DNA of 64,000 nucleotides from Nostoc sp. HK-01 (GCA_003990705.1 AP018318.1:62001-126000), one strand, 5' to 3'. Positions 1 through 9,884 are shown, counted from the first letter of the stretch. Numbers and translations: made by a program. Notes: a model not told the origin generated them from the letters alone.

Positions 1-400
1 TGGCTCAACAGTTTCTTTGGTATATCACTAAAAGAGATCAAGTAAATTAAGGTGCTATAACAAAGTTTGAAGACTTAGTATAATTATGAGTTTGCCTATA
101 CTATGTATGCGTATAACTTGGCAAAAGTAAATGTTTATACTAAAAATAGTAATATAGTCTGTTATTTTCCATTCGGAACAAGTTAGAAGAGAAAGAATTT
201 TGTCAATAAGTCTTTGAGAATAAATATAGGTGCATAAGAATGATAATTGTAATGAAGGTGGAGAGGGCGAGCTTCCCTCGCCCTCTCCACTACTCCTGTT
301 TTTGATTATCATTATCATACGGGTCTGAGAGAATGATTTGCTCTGTTCAAAATCATGGCAAACTCAATTAATACAAGTAATTGAGCGATTGTAAAAAACC
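1..400. other. Left-edge non-coding region
   Basis: No convincing gene. A 14-codon open frame runs from base 1 to a TAA at 43-45 and could be the tail of a gene cut by the window edge, but it is too short to judge. The rest is AT-rich and holds one strong hairpin (described separately) before the transposase. The left end of the insertion sequence should lie here, but I could not find a convincing terminal inverted repeat matching the right flank. Confidence 0.5.
258..290. repeat. Perfect 14-bp hairpin upstream of the transposase
   Basis: The arms at 258-271 and 277-290 are exact reverse complements (14 bp, GC-rich, core GGAGAGGGCGAG) around a 5-nt loop CTTCC. No T-run follows directly. It could be a terminator shielding the transposase from read-through, or a dispersed cyanobacterial palindrome. 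Confidence 0.75.
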
Positions 401-1774
401 ATGAGTAGCAGTCGTAAAACCAATCGAGATCATGCTAAAAAGAAGCAACGCCCAATGATGGAAGACGAAGTAATTGCTTCTCAACTTGAGCAGTTACTTA
501 CACCAGCAATCACTTCACAAGAAAATTACTACCGTCAACTGGGATTAAGAGACAGGATTCTCAACTTACCATTAATGGTAGCGGCAGTGCTAACTCTACT
601 GTGGCGAGACGTGGCGGGAGCCACAGAATTAACCAGAATGTTAGCACGAGAAGGGTTTCTGTGGTGTAAACCTCTTGAGGTGAGCCAACAAGCAATATCG
701 CAGAGATTTCTGACATTCCCAGCGCAATTATTTGAAAGAGTTTTTAAAGATTTAGTCCCAAAATTACAAGATTCTTGGCAAAGAAGAAGTAGGCGAAAAG
801 TCCCCCAAAGTGTTCAATTCACTAAGTCAAAATTTGAAAAAATTTGGATAGTAGATTGTTCAATTTTGGAAGCTTTATTTCAGAAGCTTGACAGTTTAAA
901 AGATGCTCCGCCTGGTAAATTAGCTGGAAAAATTTGTACAGTTATAGATTTAGTCAATTTTTTACCTGTAGAAATTTGGTTTAATGAGAATGCCAGAAGT
1001 GCAGATACAAATTTTGAATCAGATATTTTAAAGTCAGCAGATCCCCATACCTTACTTTTATTAGATAGAGGATTTTATCATTTTAACTTCTGGCTACAAC
1101 TAATTGCACAAAAAGTGAATTTTATTACTCGGTTAAAAAAGGGAGCAGCAATTCATGTCGAGCAGGTATTTACAGATAGCTTTTCTTTACGTGACCGTCT
1201 GATACGTCTTGGCTCTGGCACTAAGAAAACTCCGTTTATTACTTTACGTCTGGTCGAAGTTCGTTCAGCTAAGACCTGGCATTCTTATTTAACAAGTGTG
1301 CTTGAACCTACAGTTTTACCACCATACGTTGTGGCTGATTTGTACCGTCGAAGATGGAGAATTGAAGATGCTTTTAATACTGTAAAGCGGCTCTTAGGTT
1401 TAAGTTATTTATGGACTGGTTCTGTTAATGGTGTTCAATTGCAGATTTGGGGTACTTGGTTATTTTATGCTGTGTTAGTTGATTTAGGTGATGCTGTCGC
1501 CGACGAACTTTCTCTACCTTTTGACTCCATTTCTCTAGAGATGATTTATCGCGGTCTTTATCATTTTTATGTTGCTCATCAAAAAGGTAAGGCAACTGAC
1601 CCTATCAAATACTTTGCTGCACCAGAAAATCAAGATTTAGGCATTGTTAAACGACAACGAAAACCAAACATGTTGCTCATCGTTGCTCCTTTCCCTGATC
1701 AACAACGAGGCACACCTGAATTTTTCTTTCAGCCACCTTCTCAAATCCCCTTGACAACTGCCTCACAACCTTAA
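401..1774 (+). CDS. IS4-family (DDE) transposase
   Basis: Transposase of 457 residues that would cut and join the ends of its own insertion sequence using an RNase H-fold DDE site. The N-terminal third is basic and probably binds the ends. The catalytic core follows: a first Asp in IWIVDCS (near residue 151), a second Asp in LLLLDRGFYHF (near 222), and YRRRWRIEDAFNTVK carrying the Glu. That last segment is a perfect Y-x2-R-x3-E-x6-K signature of IS4-type transposases. The frame is intact with no internal stop, so the element may still be functional. There is no passenger gene. Terminal repeats and target duplications could not be defined by eye. The family call is firm; the exact IS subgroup is not. 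Confidence 0.9.
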   Translation: MSSSRKTNRDHAKKKQRPMMEDEVIASQLEQLLTPAITSQENYYRQLGLRDRILNLPLMVAAVLTLLWRDVAGATELTRMLAREGFLWCKPLEVSQQAISQRFLTFPAQLFERVFKDLVPKLQDSWQRRSRRKVPQSVQFTKSKFEKIWIVDCSILEALFQKLDSLKDAPPGKLAGKICTVIDLVNFLPVEIWFNENARSADTNFESDILKSADPHTLLLLDRGFYHFNFWLQLIAQKVNFITRLKKGAAIHVEQVFTDSFSLRDRLIRLGSGTKKTPFITLRLVEVRSAKTWHSYLTSVLEPTVLPPYVVADLYRRRWRIEDAFNTVKRLLGLSYLWTGSVNGVQLQIWGTWLFYAVLVDLGDAVADELSLPFDSISLEMIYRGLYHFYVAHQKGKATDPIKYFAAPENQDLGIVKRQRKPNMLLIVAPFPDQQRGTPEFFFQPPSQIPLTTASQP

Positions 1775-2404
1775 CTTGTGACCAATGGTTATTTTCCCAC
1801 TAGCACATAGTAATAACCCGGATTAAGACATGTATCTGATACAACGTGAGTGTTCCACAATTGGACTTAAGAAACAATCAAAAAACGATTTTATTCAAAC
1901 TTCAATTTGCTCAATCACTTAACCTCATCATTATCATTACTAAAGTTTATGCCAAAAGACTCATAATATTAGTTCTAATTAAGCCTTGTATTTTTTGAAT
2001 GGATGTTGTGATGTAAGAATTCAAGAGTAATAATATTGAAAAATTCTGCTGAATTACTTTTAAATTCTGACTTCTGACTCGTAAGTGCTGAATTCTTATG
2101 TTGTGATTAGTCTATTCACTTATATTTTGTTACAAAATAGAATGCAGCAGTAAAAAGCTGACTACTCAGCCAGAAAACAAGACTTTGTTGAATTTAGAGA
2201 TGATTATTGTAGAGCAGGTAAAATGCTCATTTCACAATAGTAGCAAAATCATTCCGCCAAGTATGCAAGGCAGAAAATGAAATCTGCAATCCCATAGGAC
2301 AGTATTTTAAGGATAAAATTACAATCAAATAGCTGGTTTTTGAACGATTTAGCTAATAAAGCTCAGTTTAAGAAAATTATGAAATTGATTAGAAGCAAGA
2401 CATA
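1775..2404. other. Intergenic region after the transposase
   Basis: This AT-rich spacer of about 630 bp contains no supported gene. It should hold the right end of the insertion sequence and the promoter of the downstream signalling gene. Around 2045-2095 there are short TTCTGACTTCTGACT-like stretches of the kind seen as degenerate heptamer repeats elsewhere in the window. Confidence 0.5.
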
Positions 2405-4240
2405 ATGAATTACCAGCAGTTAGACCCGGATAAAAAAGATATTTTAATAATTGATGACAAGGCAGATAATTTGAGGGTTTTATCCTCTTTACTAGCTAGA
2501 AAAGGATACAACGTCCGTAAAGCTTTGAACTGGCAAATGGCTTTAACTGCTTGTCAAACAGTTTTACCGGATCTGATTTTACTCGATATTATGATGCCGG
2601 AAGTGGATGGTTATGAAGTTTGTCGGCGTTTTAAGAACTGGGATTTAACCGCAGATATTCCCGTGATTTTTATTAGTGCTTTAGATGACGTTTTCGATAA
2701 AATTAAAGGTTTTAGATTGGGTGGAGTAGACTATATTACTAAACCCTTTGAGTTTGAAGAAGTTGTGGTACGTGTCCAAAATCAACTAGAACTTCGAGAA
2801 GCACGCCTAGAAATCTTAAGACTTAATACGGAACTAGAACAAAGAGTAAAATCTCGTACTTGGGAACTAGAAAATACTCTCCAAAAACTTCAAAAAGAAA
2901 TTTCTTCTCGGCAACAACTGCAAGATAAATTACTAGATATTGTTCTGCATGATTCGCTGACTGGATTACCAAACCGAGTTTTGTTTTTAAGACAACTAGG
3001 AAAAGCTCTCAACCTCGCCAGGGAAGATATTAAGTATCAGTTTGCTGTACTGTATTTAGATTGCGATCGCTTCAAAGTTGTGAATGATTCCCTAGGTCAT
3101 ATTGTTGGAGATGAATTACTCATTTCTATTGCTCGTCGTCTACAATCCTGTCTCAACCCAGATGACACTCTAGCACGATTAGGTGGGGATGAATTTGGTA
3201 TTCTCTTAGAAAATATTACAGATATGAATTCTGCTATCCAAGTGGCAGAATCATTACTCCAAGAGTTATCAATGACATTTAAATTGTCTAGATATGAAGT
3301 ATTCATGAATGCTAGTATTGGCATTAATTGGGGTAATAAAGATTACGAAAAACCAGAGTATTTATTGCGTGATGCTGACACAGCAATGTATCGGGCTAAA
3401 GCCCAAGGAAAAGGTAGATATAAAGTTTTTGACCCCGCAATGTATCAGGAAGCCATCCAACTTCTAGAAATAGAAAATGATTTGCGTAGAGCTATTGAAC
3501 GAGAAGAACTGATTATTTACTATCAACCCATTATTGACTTGCATACAGGTAGAGTGGCTGGATTTGAAGCCTTATTGCGTTGGCAACATCCAGTTCGTGG
3601 TCTCATGCTTCCTACAGAGTTTATCCCCATAGCAGAAGAAACAGGTTTGATTAATGATATCGACATCTGGGTTTTACAATCAGCCTGCAATCAATTACGA
3701 ATTTGGCAAGATCATCCAGCAATATCAGAAAATTTAACTCTTAGTGTAAATTTAAGTGCGCGTCTTTTTACTCAAGTTAACTTAATTACACAGATTGATA
3801 AAATTATTAATAAAACTAAAATAAATCCATCAAATTTAGAACTAGAAATTACTGAAAGTGTCATTATGGAAAATACTAATCTTGTCAGAGCAATTATTGA
3901 AGAAATTAAACAGCGTAATATTAAGTTAGTGATGGATGACTTTGGTACTGGTTATTCCTCTCTCAGCTATATACATAGCTTACCTTTAGACTCATTAAAA
4001 ATTGATAAATCTTTTATTACAAGAATGCAGTTTTCTCAAGATAATATGGGATTAGTACCAACAATCATCAGTATTGCTAAATCAATGGGAATGACGGTGA
4101 TTGCTGAAGGAGTAGAAGCTAAAGAACAAGTAGAAAAATTAAGAAGTTTAAACTGTGACTTTGCTCAAGGTTATCTTTTTTCTCAACCTCTGGCACAACC
4201 ATTAGTGATTGATTTTATTGCATCTATGCCTCAGTGGTAA
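2405..4240 (+). CDS. Response regulator with GGDEF and EAL domains
   Basis: Cytoplasmic signalling protein for cyclic di-GMP turnover. Residues about 12-128 form a receiver domain with the acidic pair D17-D18 and the predicted phospho-acceptor D61 in LLDIMMPEVDGYE, plus a conserved Lys in YITKPFEF. A coiled-coil linker (about 135-180) follows. The GGDEF domain starts with HDSLTGLPNR and keeps an intact GGDEF catalytic loop. The EAL domain has EALLRW, NLSARLF, ELEITES, DDFGTGYSSL, KIDKSF and AEGVE, so the phosphodiesterase residues look complete. The tetrad that should form the inhibitory RxxD site upstream of GGDEF reads NPDD, so product inhibition is probably absent. There is no partner kinase beside it. 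Family call firm; net activity unknown. Confidence 0.93.
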   Translation: MNYQQLDPDKKDILIIDDKADNLRVLSSLLARKGYNVRKALNWQMALTACQTVLPDLILLDIMMPEVDGYEVCRRFKNWDLTADIPVIFISALDDVFDKIKGFRLGGVDYITKPFEFEEVVVRVQNQLELREARLEILRLNTELEQRVKSRTWELENTLQKLQKEISSRQQLQDKLLDIVLHDSLTGLPNRVLFLRQLGKALNLAREDIKYQFAVLYLDCDRFKVVNDSLGHIVGDELLISIARRLQSCLNPDDTLARLGGDEFGILLENITDMNSAIQVAESLLQELSMTFKLSRYEVFMNASIGINWGNKDYEKPEYLLRDADTAMYRAKAQGKGRYKVFDPAMYQEAIQLLEIENDLRRAIEREELIIYYQPIIDLHTGRVAGFEALLRWQHPVRGLMLPTEFIPIAEETGLINDIDIWVLQSACNQLRIWQDHPAISENLTLSVNLSARLFTQVNLITQIDKIINKTKINPSNLELEITESVIMENTNLVRAIIEEIKQRNIKLVMDDFGTGYSSLSYIHSLPLDSLKIDKSFITRMQFSQDNMGLVPTIISIAKSMGMTVIAEGVEAKEQVEKLRSLNCDFAQGYLFSQPLAQPLVIDFIASMPQW

Positions 4241-4500
4241 ATATAATTACCCGATTTGAGTTCTTAATTACTGGTAAAGTTAGGGAAGAGGAAAAAAAGG
4301 AATAAAGCAATTAATTTTACAATTATTAATATAAAAAAATATATATTTATTTTTATCAGAAGGTAATATTTTACCGCATTTCATTGACAGGATCTGTCAA
4401 TAATGAGAGTCTGGTCACTCAGAACATCAGAAATAGTGTCAGCAAAATTTTTATTCATTAAAGACTACTATTTTCAGTTACATAAAAGCATAATAGAGAT
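4241..4500. other. Promoter region of ldpA
   Basis: A 260-bp AT-rich spacer. A perfect 8-bp inverted repeat, ATTGACAG-GAT-CTGTCAAT at 4383-4401, lies about 100 bp before the ldpA start. It could be an operator or a weak end-of-transcript hairpin of the upstream gene. Confidence 0.45.
4383..4401. promoter_or_regulatory. Perfect palindrome upstream of ldpA (possible operator)
   Basis: Two exact 8-bp half-sites (ATTGACAG and CTGTCAAT) flank a GAT spacer, a geometry expected of a dimeric repressor site. The regulator is unknown; the role is inferred only from shape and position. Confidence 0.35.
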
Positions 4501-5670
4501 GTGACTGATTTGTTTGCCCCTTTAAATTCTTTGGAAAAAGGTCACTGGTTCAAGCTGATTTGCGGAGCCAGTTACCAACATCTGCCAGCAGTCAGAAGTT
4601 TAACATTAGCCTACACTTTGGCAGGCGCTGACTGTATAGATGTGGCTGCTGATCCTGCGGTAATAGCAGCAGCCCAAGCAGCGCTGCAAGTCGCTAAAAC
4701 TCTGACAATGGAAGCTCAACAGCGAGGCTTCAACTATCAAGGTGGCTCACCCTTGCTGATGGTGAGCTTGAATGATGGTGAAGACCCGCATTTTCGTAAA
4801 GCCGAATTTGATGCCCGTCAGTGTCCCCCAGATTGTCCCAAACCTTGTGAGCGAGTTTGTCCGGCACAGGCGATCGCATTTAACCGGACACAAGATAATT
4901 TTTCGGGAGTAGAATCTCAGAAATGTTACGGTTGCGGTCGTTGCATCCCAATATGCCCATACGGTATAATTTATACTAGTTCTTATATGTCAACACCAAA
5001 GGCGATCGCGCCGATGGTAATTTCCACGGGAGTAGATGCCGTAGAAATTCATACCCAAGTAGGACGATTAAAAGAATTTCAGAAATTATGGCAAGCGATT
5101 TCACCTTGGGCTGAACAACTGAAATTATTGGCAATCAGCTGTCCCGATGGCGAAGGCATGATTGAATACCTAAACGCAATTTATGACCTAATTAACCCAC
5201 ATCCGCGTACATTAATTTGGCAAACTGATGGTCGTCCCATGAGTGGTGATATTGGAGATGGTACCACTCTGGCGGCAGTCAAATTAGGACAAAAAGTTTT
5301 GGCAGCTAACTTACCGGGATATGTGCAATTAGCAGGTGGCACAAATAGCTACACCGTTGCTAAGTTAAAGGCAATGGGACTACTTAAAGAAGCAAGAGAG
5401 CAAGGGAGCAGGGGAGCAAGGGTGAAAGACTCTTCCCTGCCCTCCGCTCCTCTGCCCCTCTGCCCCTCTGCCTCAATTGCAGGAGTCGCATACGGAAGCT
5501 ATGCCCGTGTATTGCTGTCGCCAGTTCTCGAACAGCTAGAGAATAAGGAGGTGAATCACACCAGTGTCAAAGCGACTGTCCACCTGGAAGCAGAACCAGA
5601 CTTATTGTGGGAAGCTGTAGGGCTTGCCCATTCACTCGTTTCCCAGATCAAGTCACAGCAAGAGCGATAA
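4501..5670 (+). CDS. ldpA: LdpA, iron-sulfur protein of circadian clock input
   Basis: LdpA (light-dependent period) is a cyanobacterial Fe-S protein that passes redox state to the KaiABC clock. The call rests on the N-terminus (FKLICGASYQHLPAVRSL), the overall architecture and two cysteine clusters: CPPDCPKPCERVC (about residues 108-120) and KCYGCGRCIPICPYG (about 142-156), ferredoxin-like ligands for two clusters. Translation starts at a GTG. Near residues 298-325 there is a low-complexity Arg/Gly then Ser/Pro/Leu-rich stretch encoded by GGGGAGCA / TGCCCCTC-type repeats (about 5395-5475). It interrupts otherwise conserved sequence and looks like an in-frame repeat insertion. The gene is followed after 40 bp by ycf45 on the same strand. 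Confidence 0.92.
   Translation: MTDLFAPLNSLEKGHWFKLICGASYQHLPAVRSLTLAYTLAGADCIDVAADPAVIAAAQAALQVAKTLTMEAQQRGFNYQGGSPLLMVSLNDGEDPHFRKAEFDARQCPPDCPKPCERVCPAQAIAFNRTQDNFSGVESQKCYGCGRCIPICPYGIIYTSSYMSTPKAIAPMVISTGVDAVEIHTQVGRLKEFQKLWQAISPWAEQLKLLAISCPDGEGMIEYLNAIYDLINPHPRTLIWQTDGRPMSGDIGDGTTLAAVKLGQKVLAANLPGYVQLAGGTNSYTVAKLKAMGLLKEAREQGSRGARVKDSSLPSAPLPLCPSASIAGVAYGSYARVLLSPVLEQLENKEVNHTSVKATVHLEAEPDLLWEAVGLAHSLVSQIKSQQER
5395..5475. repeat. Low-complexity repeat inserted in frame within ldpA
   Basis: A purine-rich half (GGGAGCAGGGGAGCAAGGG) is followed by a pyrimidine-rich half of TGCCCCTC-type units, which could fold back on the first half. Such G-rich/C-rich tracts are usually intergenic in Nostoc-like genomes. 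Here the length keeps the reading frame of ldpA open. Confidence 0.7.
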
Positions 5671-5710
5671 TCGCTCGTTCGTTATCTCTCAAAACGTCAC
5701 CATAGAAAGC

Positions 5711-7447
5711 ATGACGATTAAAGACGATCTCCAAAAGTTATTAGACATCTTGCCCCAAGACTTGCGACAAGTACTAGAAAATCATCCTCAGCGAGATAGT
5801 TTAGTTGAAGTAGTCTTGGATTTGGGTCGTCGCCCAGAAGCTCGCTTTCCTAATCAAGCTGAGTATCTGAGTGAAACACCCGTAACTCAAGCACAAATAG
5901 ATGATTGCATTCAGCGAGTCGGCACCTTTGGCGGAGATAATCGAGCAGGAATTGAGCAAACTTTGCATCGGATCAGTGCTATCCGCAATCGTAATGGTAA
6001 GATAATCGGCTTAACCTGTCGTGTCGGTCGTGCAGTATTCGGTACTATTAGCATGATCCGCGATTTGGTAGAAACAGGTAAATCCATTCTGATGCTAGGT
6101 CGTCCAGGTGTAGGTAAAACTACTGCATTACGGGAAATTGCCCGTGTTTTGGCAGATGAGTTAAACAAACGAGTAGTAATTATTGACACCTCCAACGAAA
6201 TTGCTGGAGATGGTGATGTTGCCCACCCTGCCATTGGTCGTGCTAGACGGATGCAGGTAGCTCATCCAGAACTTCAGCATCAAGTCATGATTGAAGCGGT
6301 GGAAAACCACATGCCAGAAGTCATTGTCATTGATGAAATCGGCACAGAACTGGAAGCTTTAGCCGCGCGTACCATTGCCGAACGCGGTGTGCAATTAGTA
6401 GGTACTGCTCATGGGAACCAAATTGAAAACCTGATCAAAAACCCCACACTTTCTGATTTGGTTGGTGGGATTCAGGCTGTGACACTGGGAGACGACGAAG
6501 CCAGAAGGCGCGGTTCGCAAAAAACGGTGTTAGAACGCAAAGCTCCGCCTACCTTTGAGATTGCTGTAGAAATGTTAGAACGGCAGCGTTGGGTAGTGCA
6601 TGAAAGTGTTGCTGACACAGTAGATACCTTGTTGCGTGGAAGGCAACCAAGCCCACAAACACGCACTGTGGATGAGAACGGAAAAGTCGCAATGACTAGG
6701 CAGCTATCTGTGGTTAATGGTCGTGGCGGACAGTTAGCCAGCGGGGAAGAAACTTTTTCCTCTGGGCGACAATCTACTGGCTGGCGTGCATCCGGACAGA
6801 TGGTAGCACTACCACCATTAACTGTTGAAAGAGAAAAGGCAATTGGACAAAGCGAGTTTGACCGCTTGCTAGAGGAATCCTTTAACTACTCCGACAGCAT
6901 TGATTTCGCCGCGACGAAGAATGCTGGCCCCAACGGAGAAGATTTGCCACTGCACGTTTACCCTTATGGAGTGAGTCGCCATCAACTAGAACAGGTAATT
7001 AGCGTGCTGACTTTGCCTGTGGTGTTGACAAAAGATATCGATAGTGCTGATGCAATTTTAGCATTGCGATCGCATGTCAAAAACCACGCTAAACTCCGGC
7101 AAGTAGCTAAAGCCCGACATCTACCCATCCATATGATCAAGGCTAGTACCATTCCGCAAATTACCCGTGGACTGCGGCGCTTGCTGAATATGGATGAACC
7201 AGAAATTGCTGATGACCGCGAACTGCAACTTTTTCTGCACAGCGGTAGTGATGACGAAATTGATGCCCTGGAAGAAGCTAGACTTGCTGTTGAGCAAATT
7301 GTGATTCCTAAAGGACAACCAGTAGAGTTATTGCCTCGTTCTCCCCAAGTTCGCAAAATGCAGCATGAGTTGGTAGAACACTATCGCCTCAAATCTCATA
7401 GCTTTGGCGAAGAACCTAATCGTCGCTTAAGGATTTATCCGGCGTAA
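5711..7447 (+). CDS. ycf45: Ycf45-type AAA ATPase with C-terminal R3H domain
   Basis: A 578-residue P-loop ATPase related to SpoIIIAA and plastid Ycf45. The Walker A GRPGVGKTT is at about 130-138 and the Walker B EVIVIDE at about 203-209, followed by a TAHGN segment typical of the family. The C-terminal R3H-like module (HELVEHYRLKSHSFGEEPNRRLRI) would bind single-stranded nucleic acid. I start at ATG 5711 (MTIKDDLQ), since the longer frame back to 5624 would overlap ldpA and has no family similarity. It lies 40 bp after ldpA on the same strand, so the two may be co-transcribed. Biochemical role unknown; family assignment firm. Confidence 0.9.
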   Translation: MTIKDDLQKLLDILPQDLRQVLENHPQRDSLVEVVLDLGRRPEARFPNQAEYLSETPVTQAQIDDCIQRVGTFGGDNRAGIEQTLHRISAIRNRNGKIIGLTCRVGRAVFGTISMIRDLVETGKSILMLGRPGVGKTTALREIARVLADELNKRVVIIDTSNEIAGDGDVAHPAIGRARRMQVAHPELQHQVMIEAVENHMPEVIVIDEIGTELEALAARTIAERGVQLVGTAHGNQIENLIKNPTLSDLVGGIQAVTLGDDEARRRGSQKTVLERKAPPTFEIAVEMLERQRWVVHESVADTVDTLLRGRQPSPQTRTVDENGKVAMTRQLSVVNGRGGQLASGEETFSSGRQSTGWRASGQMVALPPLTVEREKAIGQSEFDRLLEESFNYSDSIDFAATKNAGPNGEDLPLHVYPYGVSRHQLEQVISVLTLPVVLTKDIDSADAILALRSHVKNHAKLRQVAKARHLPIHMIKASTIPQITRGLRRLLNMDEPEIADDRELQLFLHSGSDDEIDALEEARLAVEQIVIPKGQPVELLPRSPQVRKMQHELVEHYRLKSHSFGEEPNRRLRIYPA

Positions 7448-7955
7448 TCTCAATTCAGCACTGACCCAGAAAGGTTAGTTGTGAAAACTGGGTGTTAGGG
7501 TTGAGTGATCATTTGATTTACTTCAAACCCTACACCCTGAATTTTTTAACAACCTAGACAAGCCAAGGAATTCCCAAACGCTACTACAGAGACACAGAAG
7601 AATTAGCGTTTGAGAGGTTTTTTGCGTAATATCAATTTAAGCGACAGCTTGCACCAGTGGCTTCGTTGCAATTAAAGCCAGGTGGGTAATGCAGAAATTT
7701 GGTCAAAAATATTTATAGTCATTATGAGCGAAGTGAAGCAATTCCACCCCTTGCGATTGCTTCGCTTCACTCGCAATGACATTGTGTCATTAATTCTGTC
7801 TGACTACTTATTTACACTGTGGACATAGCTCACCGTACTGGTGTAACTTTTTATTTCTTTTATAGCCCCACACTAAATTTCATACTTCAAACTTCATAAT
7901 TCAGATTTTTTTATAACTTTTTATACAGAAATATCCTGAAGAACACTAAAAAACT
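7448..7955. other. Intergenic region before the porin gene
   Basis: No gene seen in about 500 bp. Around 7728-7774 the sequences GCGAAGTGAAGCAATT and ATTGCTTCGCTTCACTCGC form an imperfect inverted repeat of a kind dispersed in Nostoc genomes. It is followed by a small palindrome, AATGACA-TTG-TGTCATT, at 7775-7791. The rest is AT-rich and presumably holds the porin promoter. Confidence 0.5.
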
Positions 7956-9884
7956 TTGTCAAAAGAAATATTGGTGTTAGTCAACAGATATACCATGAGT
8001 GACATAAGTCTACTGATGCTAGGCGTATTAACAGCCGGGCAAACATCTCCACCGTCTAATTTACCAGAGCAGCCTGTAATTCAGTCAGACAATGGTGTAC
8101 AGCAGCTAACAGAAGAGAATTTATCTCCAATTTCTCCACCTGCTGAAATCACACCACCTGAATTTATGCAGCATGAAAGCACTTCGCCAGCTATTACTCC
8201 AGACGTAAATCACAAGTATCAAAATCTACTTAATAAAAGTCATAAAAATAATAGTTGGCAAAATTCTGCCAACCAAGAGCTACCAGCAGAAACCACACCA
8301 CAACTATCACCATCTGTGCAACTACAAATTTCTCCAGAATCTCCTGCCATACCAGAGTTTTCTGATACATCTGATTCAGATGAGCAGATGTCTCAAGTAA
8401 CATCAGTGTCGCAACTAGATGATGTGCAACCTACTGACTGGGCTTTTAGTGCTTTACAGTCTTTAGTTGAGCGCTATGGTTGTATAGCAGGAAAAAACGA
8501 GAATTATTTAGGTAACAGCGCTGTAAACCGTTATGAATTTGCCTATAGTTTAAATGTTTGTCTCAATCATATTCAGGAATTAATTAATAAAAATCAAGCT
8601 AATAGTGTTAGTCAAGCAGAATTAGACCAAATACAAAGATTACAGACAGAGTTTCAAACTGAATTACAGGAAGTAATACAACGTATTGATGTTTTAGAAA
8701 ATAAAAATGTGGAATTAAAGTCTCATCAGTTTTCCACTACAACTAGACTATTTGGGCAAGCTATTTTTAGTATTCAAGGAACAAATACAACTAATGTTGA
8801 TTTGTTTCCTAGAGATGGTGTTCCAGAGCGTCAAGGTAAGACAAGTCTCACTTTTACGAATAGCGTACAGTTAACATTAGCAACTTCTTTCACGGGTAAA
8901 GATTTATTAATTACAGGGCTATCAGCAGGAAATTTAGGTTCTAATGCCTCGTTAGTTTCTCACAATATGGGGCGATTAAGTTTTGAGTCAAATACAGATA
9001 ATCAAGTAGTAATTAATGACTTATCTTATCGGTTTTTACTAGCAGATAATTTAGGAGTTGTAGTGGGTTCCGCTGGTGTGAATGCAGCTACGACCTTTCG
9101 GGGAATTAACCCTTTAGAAGGTTCAGGAGATGGTGCAATTTCACAGTTTGGTCAGCGTAACCCAATTTTGAATATTGGTAACGGTACTGGTGGTATCGGT
9201 TTTGACTGGGAAATTAGCGATCGCATCAGTCTGCAAGGTGTATACAGCGCCGAAATTCCTAGTTTTCCTGGTAATAGCAATGCTGCTGGATTTTTTGGTG
9301 GTAGATATAGCGCAGGCGCACAACTCACTCTCGCACCCACCGATAATTTAGATATCGGCATAGATTACATATATTCTCATTCCCCCAACGATTTGCTCGG
9401 TACTGGTATTGGTGACGCGCAATTAATTTCACCATTTGCACCTAGTACAGCTTTTAATACTCATGCTGTTGGTGCTACCGTTGCATGGCGTGTCAATGAT
9501 AATTTGCAGTTAGGCGGTTGGGGTGGTTTTTCTACCTCCAAACCAGTAAATCTTGCTGGTAGTGTAGAAACTACTAATTGGATGGTATTTGCTGCGTTGC
9601 CTAATTTGGGTAGGGCTGGTAATTTGGGTGGTATTTTGGTTGGACAACCGCCAAAAATTAGTTCGAGTAACTTACCCGATGGCTTCAATTTTCCTAACTT
9701 TTCCAATGGGGGAACGCCAGGGGGACGCAGCGATACATCATTGCACGTCGAACTTTTTTATCGCGCCCAACTCAATGATCGTTTGTCTTTAACACCAGGC
9801 TTACTGGTTGTATTTAATCCCGATCATAATGCTGCTAACGACACTTTGATAGTAGGTGCATTGAGGGCAGCTTTCCGGTTTTGA
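7956..9884 (+). CDS. SLH-domain outer-membrane porin (OprB/iron-uptake type)
   Basis: Cyanobacterial outer-membrane porin of about 640 residues. A Pro/Gln/Ser-rich segment (about 25-145) precedes an SLH domain (VSQLDDVQPTDWAFSALQSL and on, about 148-205) that anchors to peptidoglycan-linked polymer. A short coiled coil (about 210-250) and a long beta-barrel region follow, ending in Phe (AAFRF) as outer-membrane barrels do. The N-terminus is odd. The longest frame starts at TTG 7956, and an in-frame stop lies just upstream. The first ATG (7995) gives MSDISLLMLGVLTAGQ, hydrophobic but without the usual positive n-region, so the signal peptide is atypical or the start is mis-set. The substrate (sugar, ions or iron) cannot be told from sequence. 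Confidence 0.88.
   Translation: MSKEILVLVNRYTMSDISLLMLGVLTAGQTSPPSNLPEQPVIQSDNGVQQLTEENLSPISPPAEITPPEFMQHESTSPAITPDVNHKYQNLLNKSHKNNSWQNSANQELPAETTPQLSPSVQLQISPESPAIPEFSDTSDSDEQMSQVTSVSQLDDVQPTDWAFSALQSLVERYGCIAGKNENYLGNSAVNRYEFAYSLNVCLNHIQELINKNQANSVSQAELDQIQRLQTEFQTELQEVIQRIDVLENKNVELKSHQFSTTTRLFGQAIFSIQGTNTTNVDLFPRDGVPERQGKTSLTFTNSVQLTLATSFTGKDLLITGLSAGNLGSNASLVSHNMGRLSFESNTDNQVVINDLSYRFLLADNLGVVVGSAGVNAATTFRGINPLEGSGDGAISQFGQRNPILNIGNGTGGIGFDWEISDRISLQGVYSAEIPSFPGNSNAAGFFGGRYSAGAQLTLAPTDNLDIGIDYIYSHSPNDLLGTGIGDAQLISPFAPSTAFNTHAVGATVAWRVNDNLQLGGWGGFSTSKPVNLAGSVETTNWMVFAALPNLGRAGNLGGILVGQPPKISSSNLPDGFNFPNFSNGGTPGGRSDTSLHVELFYRAQLNDRLSLTPGLLVVFNPDHNAANDTLIVGALRAAFRF

Noticed and set aside
1-45. 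Open frame from the window edge to TAA at 43-45
   Set aside because: Only 14 codons are visible, so no gene call is possible.
300-1945. ATCATTATCAT-like direct repeat flanking the transposase
   Set aside because: The 11-bp match is AT-rich and could be chance; no terminal inverted repeat supports it as a target duplication.
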